Of a stretch of 64,000 bases of DNA, positions 17,578 through 26,183 are shown piece by piece. The stretch covers positions 3,661,501 to 3,725,500 of the forward strand of contig NZ_CP030862.1 of assembly GCF_003325375.1 (NCBI RefSeq), in the 5' to 3' direction. The position numbers and the translations under genes were made by a program. Each line of letters begins with the position of its first letter. Position 1 is the first letter of the stretch. Origin of the DNA: Streptomyces globosus. Its GTDB lineage: Bacteria > Actinomycetota > Actinomycetes > Streptomycetales > Streptomycetaceae. Under the pieces are notes generated by a model. That model was not told where the DNA came from and searched no databases. It saw only the letters and a program-made list of their open reading frames with translations.

Positions 17578-18999
17578 TCAGTGCTCGCAGAGGGAGAATT
17601 CCCGTTCGTAGACCTGCTCGTTGTGCTCGGCGACGAAGAACTTGCGTTCCTGCATGAGTTCCTCGCGGTACTGCTTCGCCTGCTCCAGCGTCATGGTCGC
17701 GGTGCCGGCCCACGGCTGCTGCGGGGGCACGTCGGAGGTCGAGACGATCGTCTCCGACGGGTCGACGAGGAAGAACGCAAGGATCTTGCGGTGCCCGGGG
17801 CGGGCGGGGTCCGCGAGCCGGAACGCGTCGACGCGGTGCTGCAGGACGTTCGGGAACGCCAGGCAGCGGCCCGCCGGGGTCGGCACCGATCCCAGCACCT
17901 GGTTCAGCGCGTCCTCGTCCTCCAGGCCGTAGACCTCGCGCACCCCGTTGCCGTCGTTCTGCTCGTAGTACGGGTCGTCGAGTGCCGCGCGGAAGCCCAG
18001 GCGGCTTTCGGTGATGTTCTCGCTGTCCCAGTAGTAGATGCCGGTCGAGACGATCCGCTCGTTCAGCATCCCCTCGACGTGCCAGGAGCCGCCCGGGTAC
18101 TCGGGCTGCTCCGGGGTGAGGTGGACCGTGGCGAGCTTGACGATGACCTGGAGCCGGCGGCCGCGCAGGTCGACCCGGGAGGAGGCGCCGGGCAGCTCGG
18201 GCGGGGTGAACTCCGGGGCGTCCGGGACGACCGGCCTGCGGTTCTGCCACCAGTCGTCCTGGGCCTTCCCCCACGCGTGGAGTGCCGCCTGGTAGGCCTG
18301 GTCGTCGTCGAACGCAGCCCTGTCCGGGCGTTCCGGTTCCGAGTCGTACCAGTCGTAGGGGTCCGCCTCGATCCGCAGGGGCCGCGGGTGCCGCAGATCG
18401 GTGAGGACGTTCTCCAGCAGCGGGAGCATACGGGCGAACAGGTCGGGCAGGACGGCGGCGAGTTCCCGGTGCTCCTCGGGGTGCACGTTGTTGACGTACG
18501 AGCGGAACACGACCTGGCCGTCGTCGCTGACGTCGACGTCGCTCGGCAGCCACTGGAACTTCTCGGAGAACTCGTGCTTCGAGTAGGAGGCCGTCGGGTT
18601 CCGCCAGGCCCGCTCGGGCCCGCCGCTGACCTCCCGCACCAGGCAGAACAGGGAGGGGTGCACCAGGTCGAGCACCTGGCCGCCGGATCCGGGATGCCAG
18701 TCCTTCTGCTCCTCGGGGACCTCCTCCAGCACCCGCACCGCCTCGCGCAGCCGGGAGCGGAGCCCGTCGTCGACCAGGGTGTCGGACTGCCACACCCCGT
18801 CGACGGCGGACACCTCGATGCCGGTGCCGGCGTCCCGAAGCCGGGCGTAGTGCGCGAGTTCGGCGAGGACGTACGCCACCTGCGCCTCGGTGAGTCCCTG
18901 GGCGACGGCTTCCCGCGTCCACCGGGCGACGACCTCCGGGTCGTCCTTCTTGTCGAACCACCCCTGCTTGGCCCGGATATGGGCGCTGCACTGCATCAT
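17578..18999 (-). CDS. DUF4246 family protein
   Basis: A 473-residue soluble protein. Recognisable segments are HPSLFCLVREV, FQWLPSDV, FRSYVNNVHPEEH and WHVEGMLNERIVSTGIYYWDS. Later come GRCLAFPNVLQHRVDAFRL and KILAFFLVDP. These are typical of DUF4246, a family found in fungi and actinomycetes. The HVEG...(F/L)PN..QHRV...K arrangement looks like a double-stranded beta-helix dioxygenase with His and Arg ligands, but that is inference. The start ATG at 18999 (a second ATG follows directly) has GGAGG five nt upstream. Confidence 0.8.
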   Translation of the reverse strand: MMQCSAHIRAKQGWFDKKDDPEVVARWTREAVAQGLTEAQVAYVLAELAHYARLRDAGTGIEVSAVDGVWQSDTLVDDGLRSRLREAVRVLEEVPEEQKDWHPGSGGQVLDLVHPSLFCLVREVSGGPERAWRNPTASYSKHEFSEKFQWLPSDVDVSDDGQVVFRSYVNNVHPEEHRELAAVLPDLFARMLPLLENVLTDLRHPRPLRIEADPYDWYDSEPERPDRAAFDDDQAYQAALHAWGKAQDDWWQNRRPVVPDAPEFTPPELPGASSRVDLRGRRLQVIVKLATVHLTPEQPEYPGGSWHVEGMLNERIVSTGIYYWDSENITESRLGFRAALDDPYYEQNDGNGVREVYGLEDEDALNQVLGSVPTPAGRCLAFPNVLQHRVDAFRLADPARPGHRKILAFFLVDPSETIVSTSDVPPQQPWAGTATMTLEQAKQYREELMQERKFFVAEHNEQVYEREFSLCEH

Positions 19000-19211
19000 C
19001 TCAACCTCCCGCAGGGTGCGGGGGGTCGCGAACAGTGCGGAGCGCACGGACTCAAAGGGCAGGGGGAAAGCAGACTTGCCGGTCAATTGCCTCGGCCTTT
19101 CGGACGGATGTGCGACGACGGGCACCATAGCCGAGCCGACCGACACCCCGCCCGCGCGCCCGCCGGCTCCGCGACTTGCCCGTGTGCGGAGCCGGCGTAC
19201 GGACCCGGGTG

Positions 19212-20582
19212 TCAGCGGGCGGTGCCCCGGGGGTGGACTTCCATCGGCACGTGATCCGGGTGGGCCATCGCGGACGCCGCTTCCCGCGGGCTGTGCCCGG
19301 GGCACGGGCGGAGCTGCCACCGGGACAGGACCGTCGCCAGGACGATCGTCGCCTCCGTCCAGGCGAACGCGTCGCCGATGCAACGGCGGTTGCCCGACCC
19401 GAACGGCACGAACGCCTCGCGGGGTATGTCCCCCCGGCGCTCGGGCAGCCACCGGTCCGGGTCGAAGCGGTCCGGGTCCGCGTACAGTGCCGGGTCGCGG
19501 TGCAGGGCGTAGAGGCTGAAGGCGACCTCCGTGCCCGCGGGGAGGCGGAACCCGCCCAGTTCCACCTCCTCGGTGGTGCGGCGCATGAGCAGCGTCACGC
19601 CGTGGAGGCGGATCACCTCGTCCAGCACACGCCGGATCCCGACCAGCCGGGGCACGTCCGCGATCGTCGCCGGACGGCCTTCCAGGACCTCGTCGACCTC
19701 CGCCACGAGCTGCTTCTCGACCTCCGGGTGGCGGGCGATCTCGTGGAACGCCCAGGACAGGGTGGAGGCCGTGGTCTCGGTGCCCGCGAAGAGGATCGTG
19801 ACGAGCTCGTCGCGGACCTCCTCGTCGGTGAGCGCCTCCCCCGTGTCGGCGTCCCGCGCGTCGAGCAGGACCGACAGCAGGTCGCCTCCGCCCTGGTGCC
19901 CCTCGCCCGACCGGCGGGTGCCGGCGATCACGTCGTCGATCACCTGGCGCATGCTGCGGGCCGCGGCGTCGAAGGCGCGGTTCGGCGGGATCGGGAGGTG
20001 GTCGAGCGCCTTGGGCGAGGCCGCCCGGAGCAGCATGTTCTTCAGGATCACGGGCAGGTCCCGGCGCACCGCCTCGACCGCGGGCCGCCCGATGTCCGTG
20101 GAGAACATCGTCGCGGCCAGGATCTCCACGGCCAGCTCGCCCATGACCTGTTCGACCGCGATCGTCTGCCCGGGCGTCCAGGAGTCGGCGAGGGCGCGGG
20201 CCCGGCTGCTCATCGTCTCGGCGTAGCCGGCGATGCACGTCTGGTGGAACATCGGTTGGATGAGCCTGCGGTGCCGGCGGTGGACGTCGCCTCCCGCCGT
20301 GGCCAGGCCGTTGCCGACCAGCGGGCGCACGCGGTCGTACAGGCGGCCCTTCTCGAAGGCCCGCGCCTGGCCGACGGTGACGTCGCGGACGAGGGCCGCG
20401 CTGGTGACGACGTACATGGGCATGCTGCCCAGGTCCACGCGGACCAGGTCGCCGACGTCCCGGAGCGACCGCAGGAACGCGAGGGGGTCGCGTCCCAGCT
20501 TCAGGGCGTGGCCGAGCAGGGGCACCCGCCCGGGCGCGGGCGGGATCGATTCCAGCCCTTGGGGCACGGTGAATCCTTTCAT
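19212..20582 (-). CDS. cytochrome P450 coupled to the terpene synthase
   Basis: A 456-residue P450. The I-helix motif AGTETT, the K-helix EVIR, the FDPDRWLPER segment and the heme loop FGSGNRRCIG with Cys401 are all intact. It should therefore be a competent monooxygenase needing ferredoxin partners encoded elsewhere. Its ATG begins in the stop codon of the terpene synthase (ATGA, one-nt overlap). This is the arrangement seen for epi-isozizaene synthase with CYP170A1 in S. coelicolor. The likely role is oxidation of the terpene made by its neighbour. Sequence resemblance to CYP170A1 is only general, so the product need not be albaflavenone. Confidence 0.93.
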   Translation of the reverse strand: MKGFTVPQGLESIPPAPGRVPLLGHALKLGRDPLAFLRSLRDVGDLVRVDLGSMPMYVVTSAALVRDVTVGQARAFEKGRLYDRVRPLVGNGLATAGGDVHRRHRRLIQPMFHQTCIAGYAETMSSRARALADSWTPGQTIAVEQVMGELAVEILAATMFSTDIGRPAVEAVRRDLPVILKNMLLRAASPKALDHLPIPPNRAFDAAARSMRQVIDDVIAGTRRSGEGHQGGGDLLSVLLDARDADTGEALTDEEVRDELVTILFAGTETTASTLSWAFHEIARHPEVEKQLVAEVDEVLEGRPATIADVPRLVGIRRVLDEVIRLHGVTLLMRRTTEEVELGGFRLPAGTEVAFSLYALHRDPALYADPDRFDPDRWLPERRGDIPREAFVPFGSGNRRCIGDAFAWTEATIVLATVLSRWQLRPCPGHSPREAASAMAHPDHVPMEVHPRGTAR

Positions 20583-21700
20583 CAGGGGGTGGGCGCGAGC
20601 AGGGCGGGCATCGGCATCCGGGCGCTCGGCACGCGCCGCTGCGGATCCGGGAGGAGGTTCCACCACCAGGAGACGGCGGGGATCTCCAACGGCTCGCCGT
20701 CGTCGACGACGGGTGTCTGGCGGAAGCTGGTGGGGAGGCTGGCCGGGTCTTCGGGGGTGGTGTAGCGGTGCGACGACACGCCCCAGTCCTGCGAACCCCG
20801 GATGAAGCTGCCGAGCCCCTGGAAATACGTGCGCAGCTGCGGGCTCGCCTGGTCGGCGAGGCTCTCCTGCAGGCGCATGAAGAGGCACATCACGCGGTCG
20901 CGCTGCTCGATGGCCGTGGCCAGCGCCTGATCGGGCGTCAGGCCGCGTTCCTCCTGGAGCACTCGGATGGCGTTGAGGTAGTAGCCGTCGCCCCGGCTCT
21001 CCTTGTGGTGGGAGAAGAGGTCGTTGTCCCAGGTGATGACGAAGGAGGCCATTTCGGTGGCCGCCCGGACGTACGGCTGGTCGCGCTCGTGCATCGGCAG
21101 CTCGTACCCGTGCCCCATCTCCAGGAGCGGGTACACCACGGTCGTCGCGCCGTCGTAGAGGCGCATCAGCGTGTAGTCGGCCAGGGACGGCACCGTCCCC
21201 TCGCGGCGGTGGGATGCCTCCCACACCACGGAGAAGAAGTACTCGCGCAGGGCGTTGCACCAGGCCGCGGCCTGGCCGGCCGTGCCGTGGCGGGAGACCC
21301 GGCGTGTCAGGTCGCGCAGCCCGTCGGCGAGGGAGTCGTCGAGGAGCATGGGCGCTTCCGGGTTCTGCGCCACGCGCAGCAGGCGGTGCAGCACACCCGC
21401 CAGGTCTCCCGGTCTTCGCCCGAGCGCGCCCTCCTCGCAGAAGCCGTCGTCGACGGCGAAGAGCCACAGGACGAAGTCGGAGAGGAGGGCCACCACCGGC
21501 TCCTGCCCTGCGGGCAGGATGCGGGCGGCGAACGTGCCGATGCTGTGGCGCAGGAGGCGCGTGCGCAGCTCGTCGGACCCCACCTGGAAGGCCTCCGCCC
21601 ACGCCGCGGTGTGCGCTTCGACAGCCTGGTACCGCGGGTGGATGGCCGGCGGGATGGGCGTGTAGATGGGCGGGACTATGAGTCCCGGCTCATTCTTCAC
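20582..21700 (-). CDS. class I terpene synthase (terpene cyclase)
   Basis: A 372-residue all-helical terpene cyclase. The first metal motif is DDGFCEE at residues 84-90, a DDxxxE form, not DDxxD. The second is NDLFSHHKE at residues 226-234, a perfect NSE triad with Lys. A C-terminal SSHRYT fits the conserved RY pair. These features predict cyclisation of farnesyl diphosphate or a larger prenyl diphosphate with three magnesium ions. The GTG at 21700 is preferred because AAGG lies nine nt upstream. It is translationally coupled to the downstream P450. The skeleton produced cannot be deduced. Confidence 0.93.
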   Translation of the reverse strand: MKNEPGLIVPPIYTPIPPAIHPRYQAVEAHTAAWAEAFQVGSDELRTRLLRHSIGTFAARILPAGQEPVVALLSDFVLWLFAVDDGFCEEGALGRRPGDLAGVLHRLLRVAQNPEAPMLLDDSLADGLRDLTRRVSRHGTAGQAAAWCNALREYFFSVVWEASHRREGTVPSLADYTLMRLYDGATTVVYPLLEMGHGYELPMHERDQPYVRAATEMASFVITWDNDLFSHHKESRGDGYYLNAIRVLQEERGLTPDQALATAIEQRDRVMCLFMRLQESLADQASPQLRTYFQGLGSFIRGSQDWGVSSHRYTTPEDPASLPTSFRQTPVVDDGEPLEIPAVSWWWNLLPDPQRRVPSARMPMPALLAPTP

Positions 21701-21968
21701 TCGTAATCGCCTTTCAGCCGTCGTGCGACGCAACTACCGGCCTGCGCGCAGCTGGCGTCGGTGAGGCTCCCAGCTAAGCCTGGCGCCATGCACGAGTGAT
21801 CATCATCCCGGCGCATCGTACCCATCGGAACTGGCGCGTCCAATAGTGCCCGCACATGGCACGTGCAGGTGGGGCGGCCAAACCACCAGGCATGGGGCGA
21901 GCGGCACCACACCGGCTCCTGCCTCCGGGGCGGCGCCGGGAGCCCGTGCCGGGCAACTGCGGCAGGAA
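21701..21968. other. gap between CYP157-like and terpene synthase genes
   Basis: This 268-nt gap holds no supported gene. It includes relatively AT-rich stretches that could carry a promoter for the synthase-P450 pair. The distance makes co-transcription with the upstream P450 possible but not certain. Confidence 0.4.
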
Positions 21969-23387
21969 TCAGCGCAGTTTCAGCAGGGACTTCCACCAGG
22001 GCCGGCGGGCCGTCGCGGTGTGGTGCTGCCCGTGCTGCCGCGCGCCGGCGGTGAAGGCCGAAACCGGCGGGTGCGCCGCGGCGTCCGGCTGCGCCGTGGG
22101 GGCCGGGGTGACGCGGCGGGGCGGGAACCGCACCGGCAGCGAGTTGACGCGTGTGGACACCCAGGACGTGGTCAGGCTGAGCTCGTCGGCCGCGGCGCGG
22201 AGTTCCAGGCCGGGCAGCTCCGAGAGGAGCGTGTCGATGCCGGCCTCCGCGATGGCCCTGCCGATGTCCCGGCCGGGGCACTCGTGCGGGCCGCTGCTGA
22301 ACGCCAGATGGGACCGGTTCCCGTGCACGGGGAGGGACAGGTCGGAGCGGATGTCCGGGTCGACGTTGCCGGCCGCCAGCCCGAGGAGCAGCATGTCTCC
22401 CTGCCGGATCGGCTGGTCTCCGAGGACGGTGTCGCCCGTCGCCCAGCGTCCGGGGACGACCGACAGGGGCGGCGCGTCCCAGAGGACCTGCTCCAGGGCG
22501 TCCGGGAGGGTCATGTGGCCGCCCGCGAGGCTGGCCCGGAACCGCGGGTCCGTCAGCACCATGCGGAGGGTGTTCGCGATCAGGTTGACCGTGGTCTCGT
22601 TGGCCGCGACGAGGACGAGCCGCAGGTGCTCCAGGACCTCGTCGTCGGTGAGGTTGGAGGCGTGGCCGATCAGCCAGCTGGCGAAGTCGCGGCCGGGTGC
22701 GCCCTTCTTCTGCTGCACGAGTTCGCGGAGGGTGTCGACCAGGAAGTCGTTGCTCGCGAGCGCGGTCTGACTGCCCTTCATCAGGTCCAGGCAGGCGCTC
22801 ACCAGATGGGGCCCGTACCGGTCGGGCATGCCCAGGAGCTGGCACATGACGAGCATCGGCAGCTTCTCCGCGTACTGCGCGACCAGGTCGGCCTGGCCTG
22901 ACAGGGCGAACGCGTCCACCAGCTGCTTGGTGTGCCGTACGACGTACCGGCGGATTCCGCGCCGGTCGACCTGGGCCAGGCTGTCGGTGACGGCGCCGCG
23001 CAGCCGCTCGTGCTCCGCGCCGTCCGCGAACACGCAGATGGGCTGCCAGCCGACCGTCGGCCCCAGGGGCGAGTCGGGTGAGACCCTGCCCTCCTGGAAG
23101 GCGGTCCAGCGGCGCGAGTCGCGGGAGAACAGGGTCGGCTTGCGCATCACTTCGAGGTTCTCGCGATGCCCCAGCACCAGCCAGGCCGGGAGGTCGCCGT
23201 GCAGGAGTACGGGCGCGACGGCGCCGTGCCGGGCGCGCAGGGCCTCGTAGAAGGCGGACGGGTCCGCCAGCGCCTCGGGGCCGTACAGCCGGGCTATCCC
23301 GGAGCCGCCCTGAACGTGCGCAGGGCAGCCCGGCGGCGGCACCGCGCCATGGCCGTGTCCCGGGTGTTCTGGACGCAAGGTACTCAC
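21969..23387 (-). CDS. CYP157-like cytochrome P450 lacking EXXR
   Basis: A 472-residue P450-fold protein. The heme loop is FSSGPHECPG with Cys370. The I-helix reads ANETTVN. The otherwise near-invariant K-helix EXXR is replaced by EQVLW at residues 299-303 (22479-22493). Loss of EXXR is the known peculiarity of the Streptomyces CYP157 family. CYP157 genes usually end conservons (kinase, roadblock, DUF742, GTPase), but no such genes are here. Instead it precedes a terpene synthase and P450 on the same strand. A basic tail (RRPWWKSLLKLR) ends the protein. The GTG start has GGAGG upstream. Confidence 0.88.
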   Translation of the reverse strand: MSTLRPEHPGHGHGAVPPPGCPAHVQGGSGIARLYGPEALADPSAFYEALRARHGAVAPVLLHGDLPAWLVLGHRENLEVMRKPTLFSRDSRRWTAFQEGRVSPDSPLGPTVGWQPICVFADGAEHERLRGAVTDSLAQVDRRGIRRYVVRHTKQLVDAFALSGQADLVAQYAEKLPMLVMCQLLGMPDRYGPHLVSACLDLMKGSQTALASNDFLVDTLRELVQQKKGAPGRDFASWLIGHASNLTDDEVLEHLRLVLVAANETTVNLIANTLRMVLTDPRFRASLAGGHMTLPDALEQVLWDAPPLSVVPGRWATGDTVLGDQPIRQGDMLLLGLAAGNVDPDIRSDLSLPVHGNRSHLAFSSGPHECPGRDIGRAIAEAGIDTLLSELPGLELRAAADELSLTTSWVSTRVNSLPVRFPPRRVTPAPTAQPDAAAHPPVSAFTAGARQHGQHHTATARRPWWKSLLKLR

Positions 23388-23602
23388 AGGGCCTCCGTAG
23401 CCGCGGCTGAATGGGATGAGGACACGCGCTGCGCGGAACCGCCGCGCGTTCTCGTGTCACCGGCACCGGTCCGACAACCGCACCACGGCAGTTGTACAAG
23501 ATCCAAGCACCTCGCAGCATAACGGCGGCGAATTCCGGCCAGCCATCGCGCAGGATCCCGCCAGACGCTCCCAGGGGGCCGTGTGCTCCGCGCCCCGCCT
23601 GA

Positions 23603-24190
23603 TCAGGTACGGGCTGCGGCCGTCAGGGCCGCCGTGTCGACCACCCGGGCGAAGCCGCCGCCGTGGAGGGAGGCGGCCGTCGCGCGGGCCAGGTCGTCGG
23701 CCGTCACGGGCCGTCCGTCCGGGCCGGTCAGGTCGAAGGTGTGGGTGGCGTCGAGGGCGAACAGGACGTCGTAGCCGAGGTTGCCGGCCATGCGGGCGGT
23801 GGTCTCCACGCACATGTTGGTCTGGATGCCGGCCAGCACGATCCGGGTGATGCCGGCCTCCCGCAGCCATGCGTCGAGGTCGGGGGTGCCGTAGAACGCC
23901 GAGTTCACCGACTTCGTGACGAGCAGTTCGAGGCCGGCGCCGCTGCCGCGCCGGGCCTCCACGTAGTCCTTGAAGGCGTTCCCCGCGGACCCGGCCCGCA
24001 AGGGCGAGCCGGGGCTGACCGAGTCGTGCCGGACGAAGACGACGGGCCGGCCCGTGTCCTTCCAGGCCGTGATCAGGGAGGCGATGTTGCCGTCGGCCGC
24101 AGGGTTGTTGCGGGGGCCCCAGTAGGCCGCGTCGTCGAAGCCCTTCTGGACGTCCACGACGACCAGCGCGGTGTTCTCTGTGATCTCCAT
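23603..24190 (-). CDS. isochorismatase-family cysteine hydrolase
   Basis: A 195-residue hydrolase. The triad is visible: Asp in VVDVQKGF, Lys in LVTKSVNSAF, and Cys in AGIQTNMCVETTAR. The family includes isochorismatases, nicotinamidases and carbamoylsarcosine amidases; no pathway neighbour decides the substrate. The ATG at 24190 gives a normal-length protein. It is divergent from a GlxA-type regulator only 73 nt away. That is a common pairing in actinomycetes and suggests the regulator controls it. Confidence 0.93.
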   Translation of the reverse strand: MEITENTALVVVDVQKGFDDAAYWGPRNNPAADGNIASLITAWKDTGRPVVFVRHDSVSPGSPLRAGSAGNAFKDYVEARRGSGAGLELLVTKSVNSAFYGTPDLDAWLREAGITRIVLAGIQTNMCVETTARMAGNLGYDVLFALDATHTFDLTGPDGRPVTADDLARATAASLHGGGFARVVDTAALTAAART

Positions 24191-24263
24191 GCCGCCATCC
24201 TGCCCCTCGCCCCGCCCTGCTTCCAGGAGGCAGGAAGACAGCGATCGATGGTTTACTGCCGCC

Positions 24264-25277
24264 ATGAACCGACCGGCGCCGGCCCACCGCATCGCCCTGC
24301 TCGCCTTCCCCGGCATCCGGGCCTTCGACGTCTCGGTCGTCACGGAGGTGTGGGGCGTGGACCGCACCGACCGGGGGGTGCCCGCCTTCGAGCTGCGCCG
24401 GGTGGCCGCCGGGCCCGATCCGGTGCCGATGCGGGGCGGGCTCGCCCTCACGCCGGACCGCACCCTCGCCTGGCTGCCCCGGGCCCGGCTCGTCCTCGTT
24501 CCCGGCCTGGACGAGCACGCCGAGCCGGCGCCCGAGCCCGTCCTCGCGGCGCTGCGCCGCGCCCACGCGCGCGGCACCGCCATCGCCGCCCTGTGCGGCG
24601 GCGCGTTCACCCTGGCCCAGGCGGGGCTGCTCGACGGCCGCCGGGCGCTGACCCACTGGGCCCTGGCCGACCTGCTGCGCGCCCGGCACCCGCGCGTGCG
24701 GGTCGGGCCCGACGCCCTGTTCGTCGAGGACGGCAACGTGTGGACCTCCGCCGGCACCGCGGCCGGCATCGACCTGTGCCTGCACCTGGTGCGCACCGCC
24801 CACGGGGCGGAGGCCGCCGCGGCCATCGCCCGGTCGATGGTCACCGCCCCGTTCCGGACGGGCGGCCAGGCCCAGTTCATCGAGCGCCCGACGCCCCGCA
24901 CGGACCGCGGCGCGGACGCGCTGGCCGGCGTACGGGCGTACGCACTGGCGCACCTCGACGAGCCCCTCGGCGTCGCCGCGCTGGCCGCCCGCGCGGGCAT
25001 GTCGCCGCGCTCGTTCGCCCGGAACTTCGCCGCCGCCACCGGGACCACGCCGCTGCGGTGGCTCCTGGAGCACCGCATCGCCGCCGCGCAGAAGCTGCTG
25101 GAGCGCACCGACCTGCCCGTGCCCGAGGTCGCCCGGCGGGCCGGGTTCGGCAGCGAGGTGACCATGAGGCAGCACTTCGCGTCCCGCCTGGGGACGAGTC
25201 CGCGCGCCTACCGCGCCTCGTTCGCAGGGGAAGGGTCGAACCAAGAGCCGAATTCCGGATTCGCGGGCTCCTCGTGA
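24264..25277 (+). CDS. GlxA family (DJ-1/PfpI + AraC) transcriptional regulator
   Basis: A 337-residue regulator. Residues 5-190 are a DJ-1/PfpI-like class I amidotransferase fold: ALLAFPGIRAFDVSVV, an LCGGAFTLAQAGLLDG nucleophile-elbow region, then TSAGTAAGIDLCLHLV. Residues 220-320 are an AraC HTH pair (MSPRSFARNFAAATGTTPLRW and VPEVARRAGFGSEVTMRQHF). The Cys in LCGG is retained but such domains are usually only sensory. It is divergent from the isochorismatase-like gene, its probable target. Confidence 0.93.
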   Translation: MNRPAPAHRIALLAFPGIRAFDVSVVTEVWGVDRTDRGVPAFELRRVAAGPDPVPMRGGLALTPDRTLAWLPRARLVLVPGLDEHAEPAPEPVLAALRRAHARGTAIAALCGGAFTLAQAGLLDGRRALTHWALADLLRARHPRVRVGPDALFVEDGNVWTSAGTAAGIDLCLHLVRTAHGAEAAAAIARSMVTAPFRTGGQAQFIERPTPRTDRGADALAGVRAYALAHLDEPLGVAALAARAGMSPRSFARNFAAATGTTPLRWLLEHRIAAAQKLLERTDLPVPEVARRAGFGSEVTMRQHFASRLGTSPRAYRASFAGEGSNQEPNSGFAGSS

Positions 25278-25334
25278 TCACACCCGCTCCGCCGCCGTTG
25301 GTGGTGCGGGCAGTGTTCGAGAAAGAGGGTTCCC

Positions 25335-26117
25335 GTGTCCGAGAGCATCATCGGCGTCGTCGACATCGCGAAGAGCGAGCTCCGCTTCCTCCGGCACATG
25401 CTCGGCGATGCCGGCGAGAACGCCTGGGAGCGGCTGCTCGAATGGTTCATCGACGACTGGTTCCGGCTGGACGTGCTCGGGCTGGAGAACGTGCCCGCCG
25501 AGGGGCCCGCCGTGCTCGTCGCCAACCACTCCGGCGCCTGGGGGCTGGACGCGTTCGTCATGCAGAAGGCCCTGGTGCGTTCGCTGCGGCGGCCTCTGCA
25601 GGTGCTGGCCGCGCCCTTCGTCTTCCACCTTCCGGTGCTGGGGCCGTACGCGGCGCGCAAGGGCGCCGTGCCGATCGACCTGCGGGCCGGCATGCAGCAC
25701 CTGGCCGGGGGCGGGCTGATCACGGTGTTCCCCGAGGGGGTTTCAGGGCTGGAGAAGCCGTTCCGCGAGCGCTACCGACTCCAGCCGTTCAACCCGGGCT
25801 TCGCCGTGGCCGCCCTGCACACGGGGGCGCCGATCGTACCGGTCGCCGTCATCGGGGCCGAGGAGTCCTCCCCCCGGATGGGTGAGCTGCCCGCGCTGGC
25901 GAAGTTCCTCGGCCTTCCGTCCTTTCCGCTGACGTCCTTCTTCCCGCTGCCGGCGAAGTGGCTGATCACCATCGGCGAGCCGGTCGCCCCGCCCGAGCGG
26001 CCGCGGGGCGCCGGGGCCCGCTCGGCGGCCGCCCGGCGGCTGGCCGGGGAGGTCCAGGCGGTCGTGCAGGACATGGTCGTACGGGAGCGGGGGCGGCGGG
26101 ACACGCTCGTACGGTAG
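25335..26117 (+). CDS. lysophospholipid acyltransferase family protein (PlsC-like)
   Basis: A 260-residue acyltransferase acting at the membrane on lysophospholipids or related acceptors. The acceptor motif NHSGAWGLD has His and Asp six residues apart in place of the usual four, a spacing seen in the diacylglycerol-acyltransferase-like branch. The second motif is VFPEGVSG. The GTG at 25335 has AGAGGG upstream. It follows the GlxA regulator by 57 nt and may be read with it, but functional linkage is doubtful. Confidence 0.88.
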   Translation: MSESIIGVVDIAKSELRFLRHMLGDAGENAWERLLEWFIDDWFRLDVLGLENVPAEGPAVLVANHSGAWGLDAFVMQKALVRSLRRPLQVLAAPFVFHLPVLGPYAARKGAVPIDLRAGMQHLAGGGLITVFPEGVSGLEKPFRERYRLQPFNPGFAVAALHTGAPIVPVAVIGAEESSPRMGELPALAKFLGLPSFPLTSFFPLPAKWLITIGEPVAPPERPRGAGARSAAARRLAGEVQAVVQDMVVRERGRRDTLVR

Positions 26118-26183
26118 CGGCGGCGACCGGGCGGGCGGGCCCGGACGCCGCCCGGCCCGCCCGGCCTGCCTGCCCGTCCGCGG

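Noticed and set aside
14899..19254. A 1451-codon plus-strand open frame
   Set aside because: It runs antisense across three well-supported minus-strand genes and their gaps, and has no recognisable domain.
20582..21700. Naming the synthase epi-isozizaene synthase
   Set aside because: The gene arrangement matches, but the metal motif differs (DDGFCEE, not DDRHD) and the rest of the sequence is not close.
21969..23387. A conservon (cvn) locus
   Set aside because: The CYP157-like P450 is present, but the histidine kinase, roadblock, DUF742 and GTPase genes are all missing.
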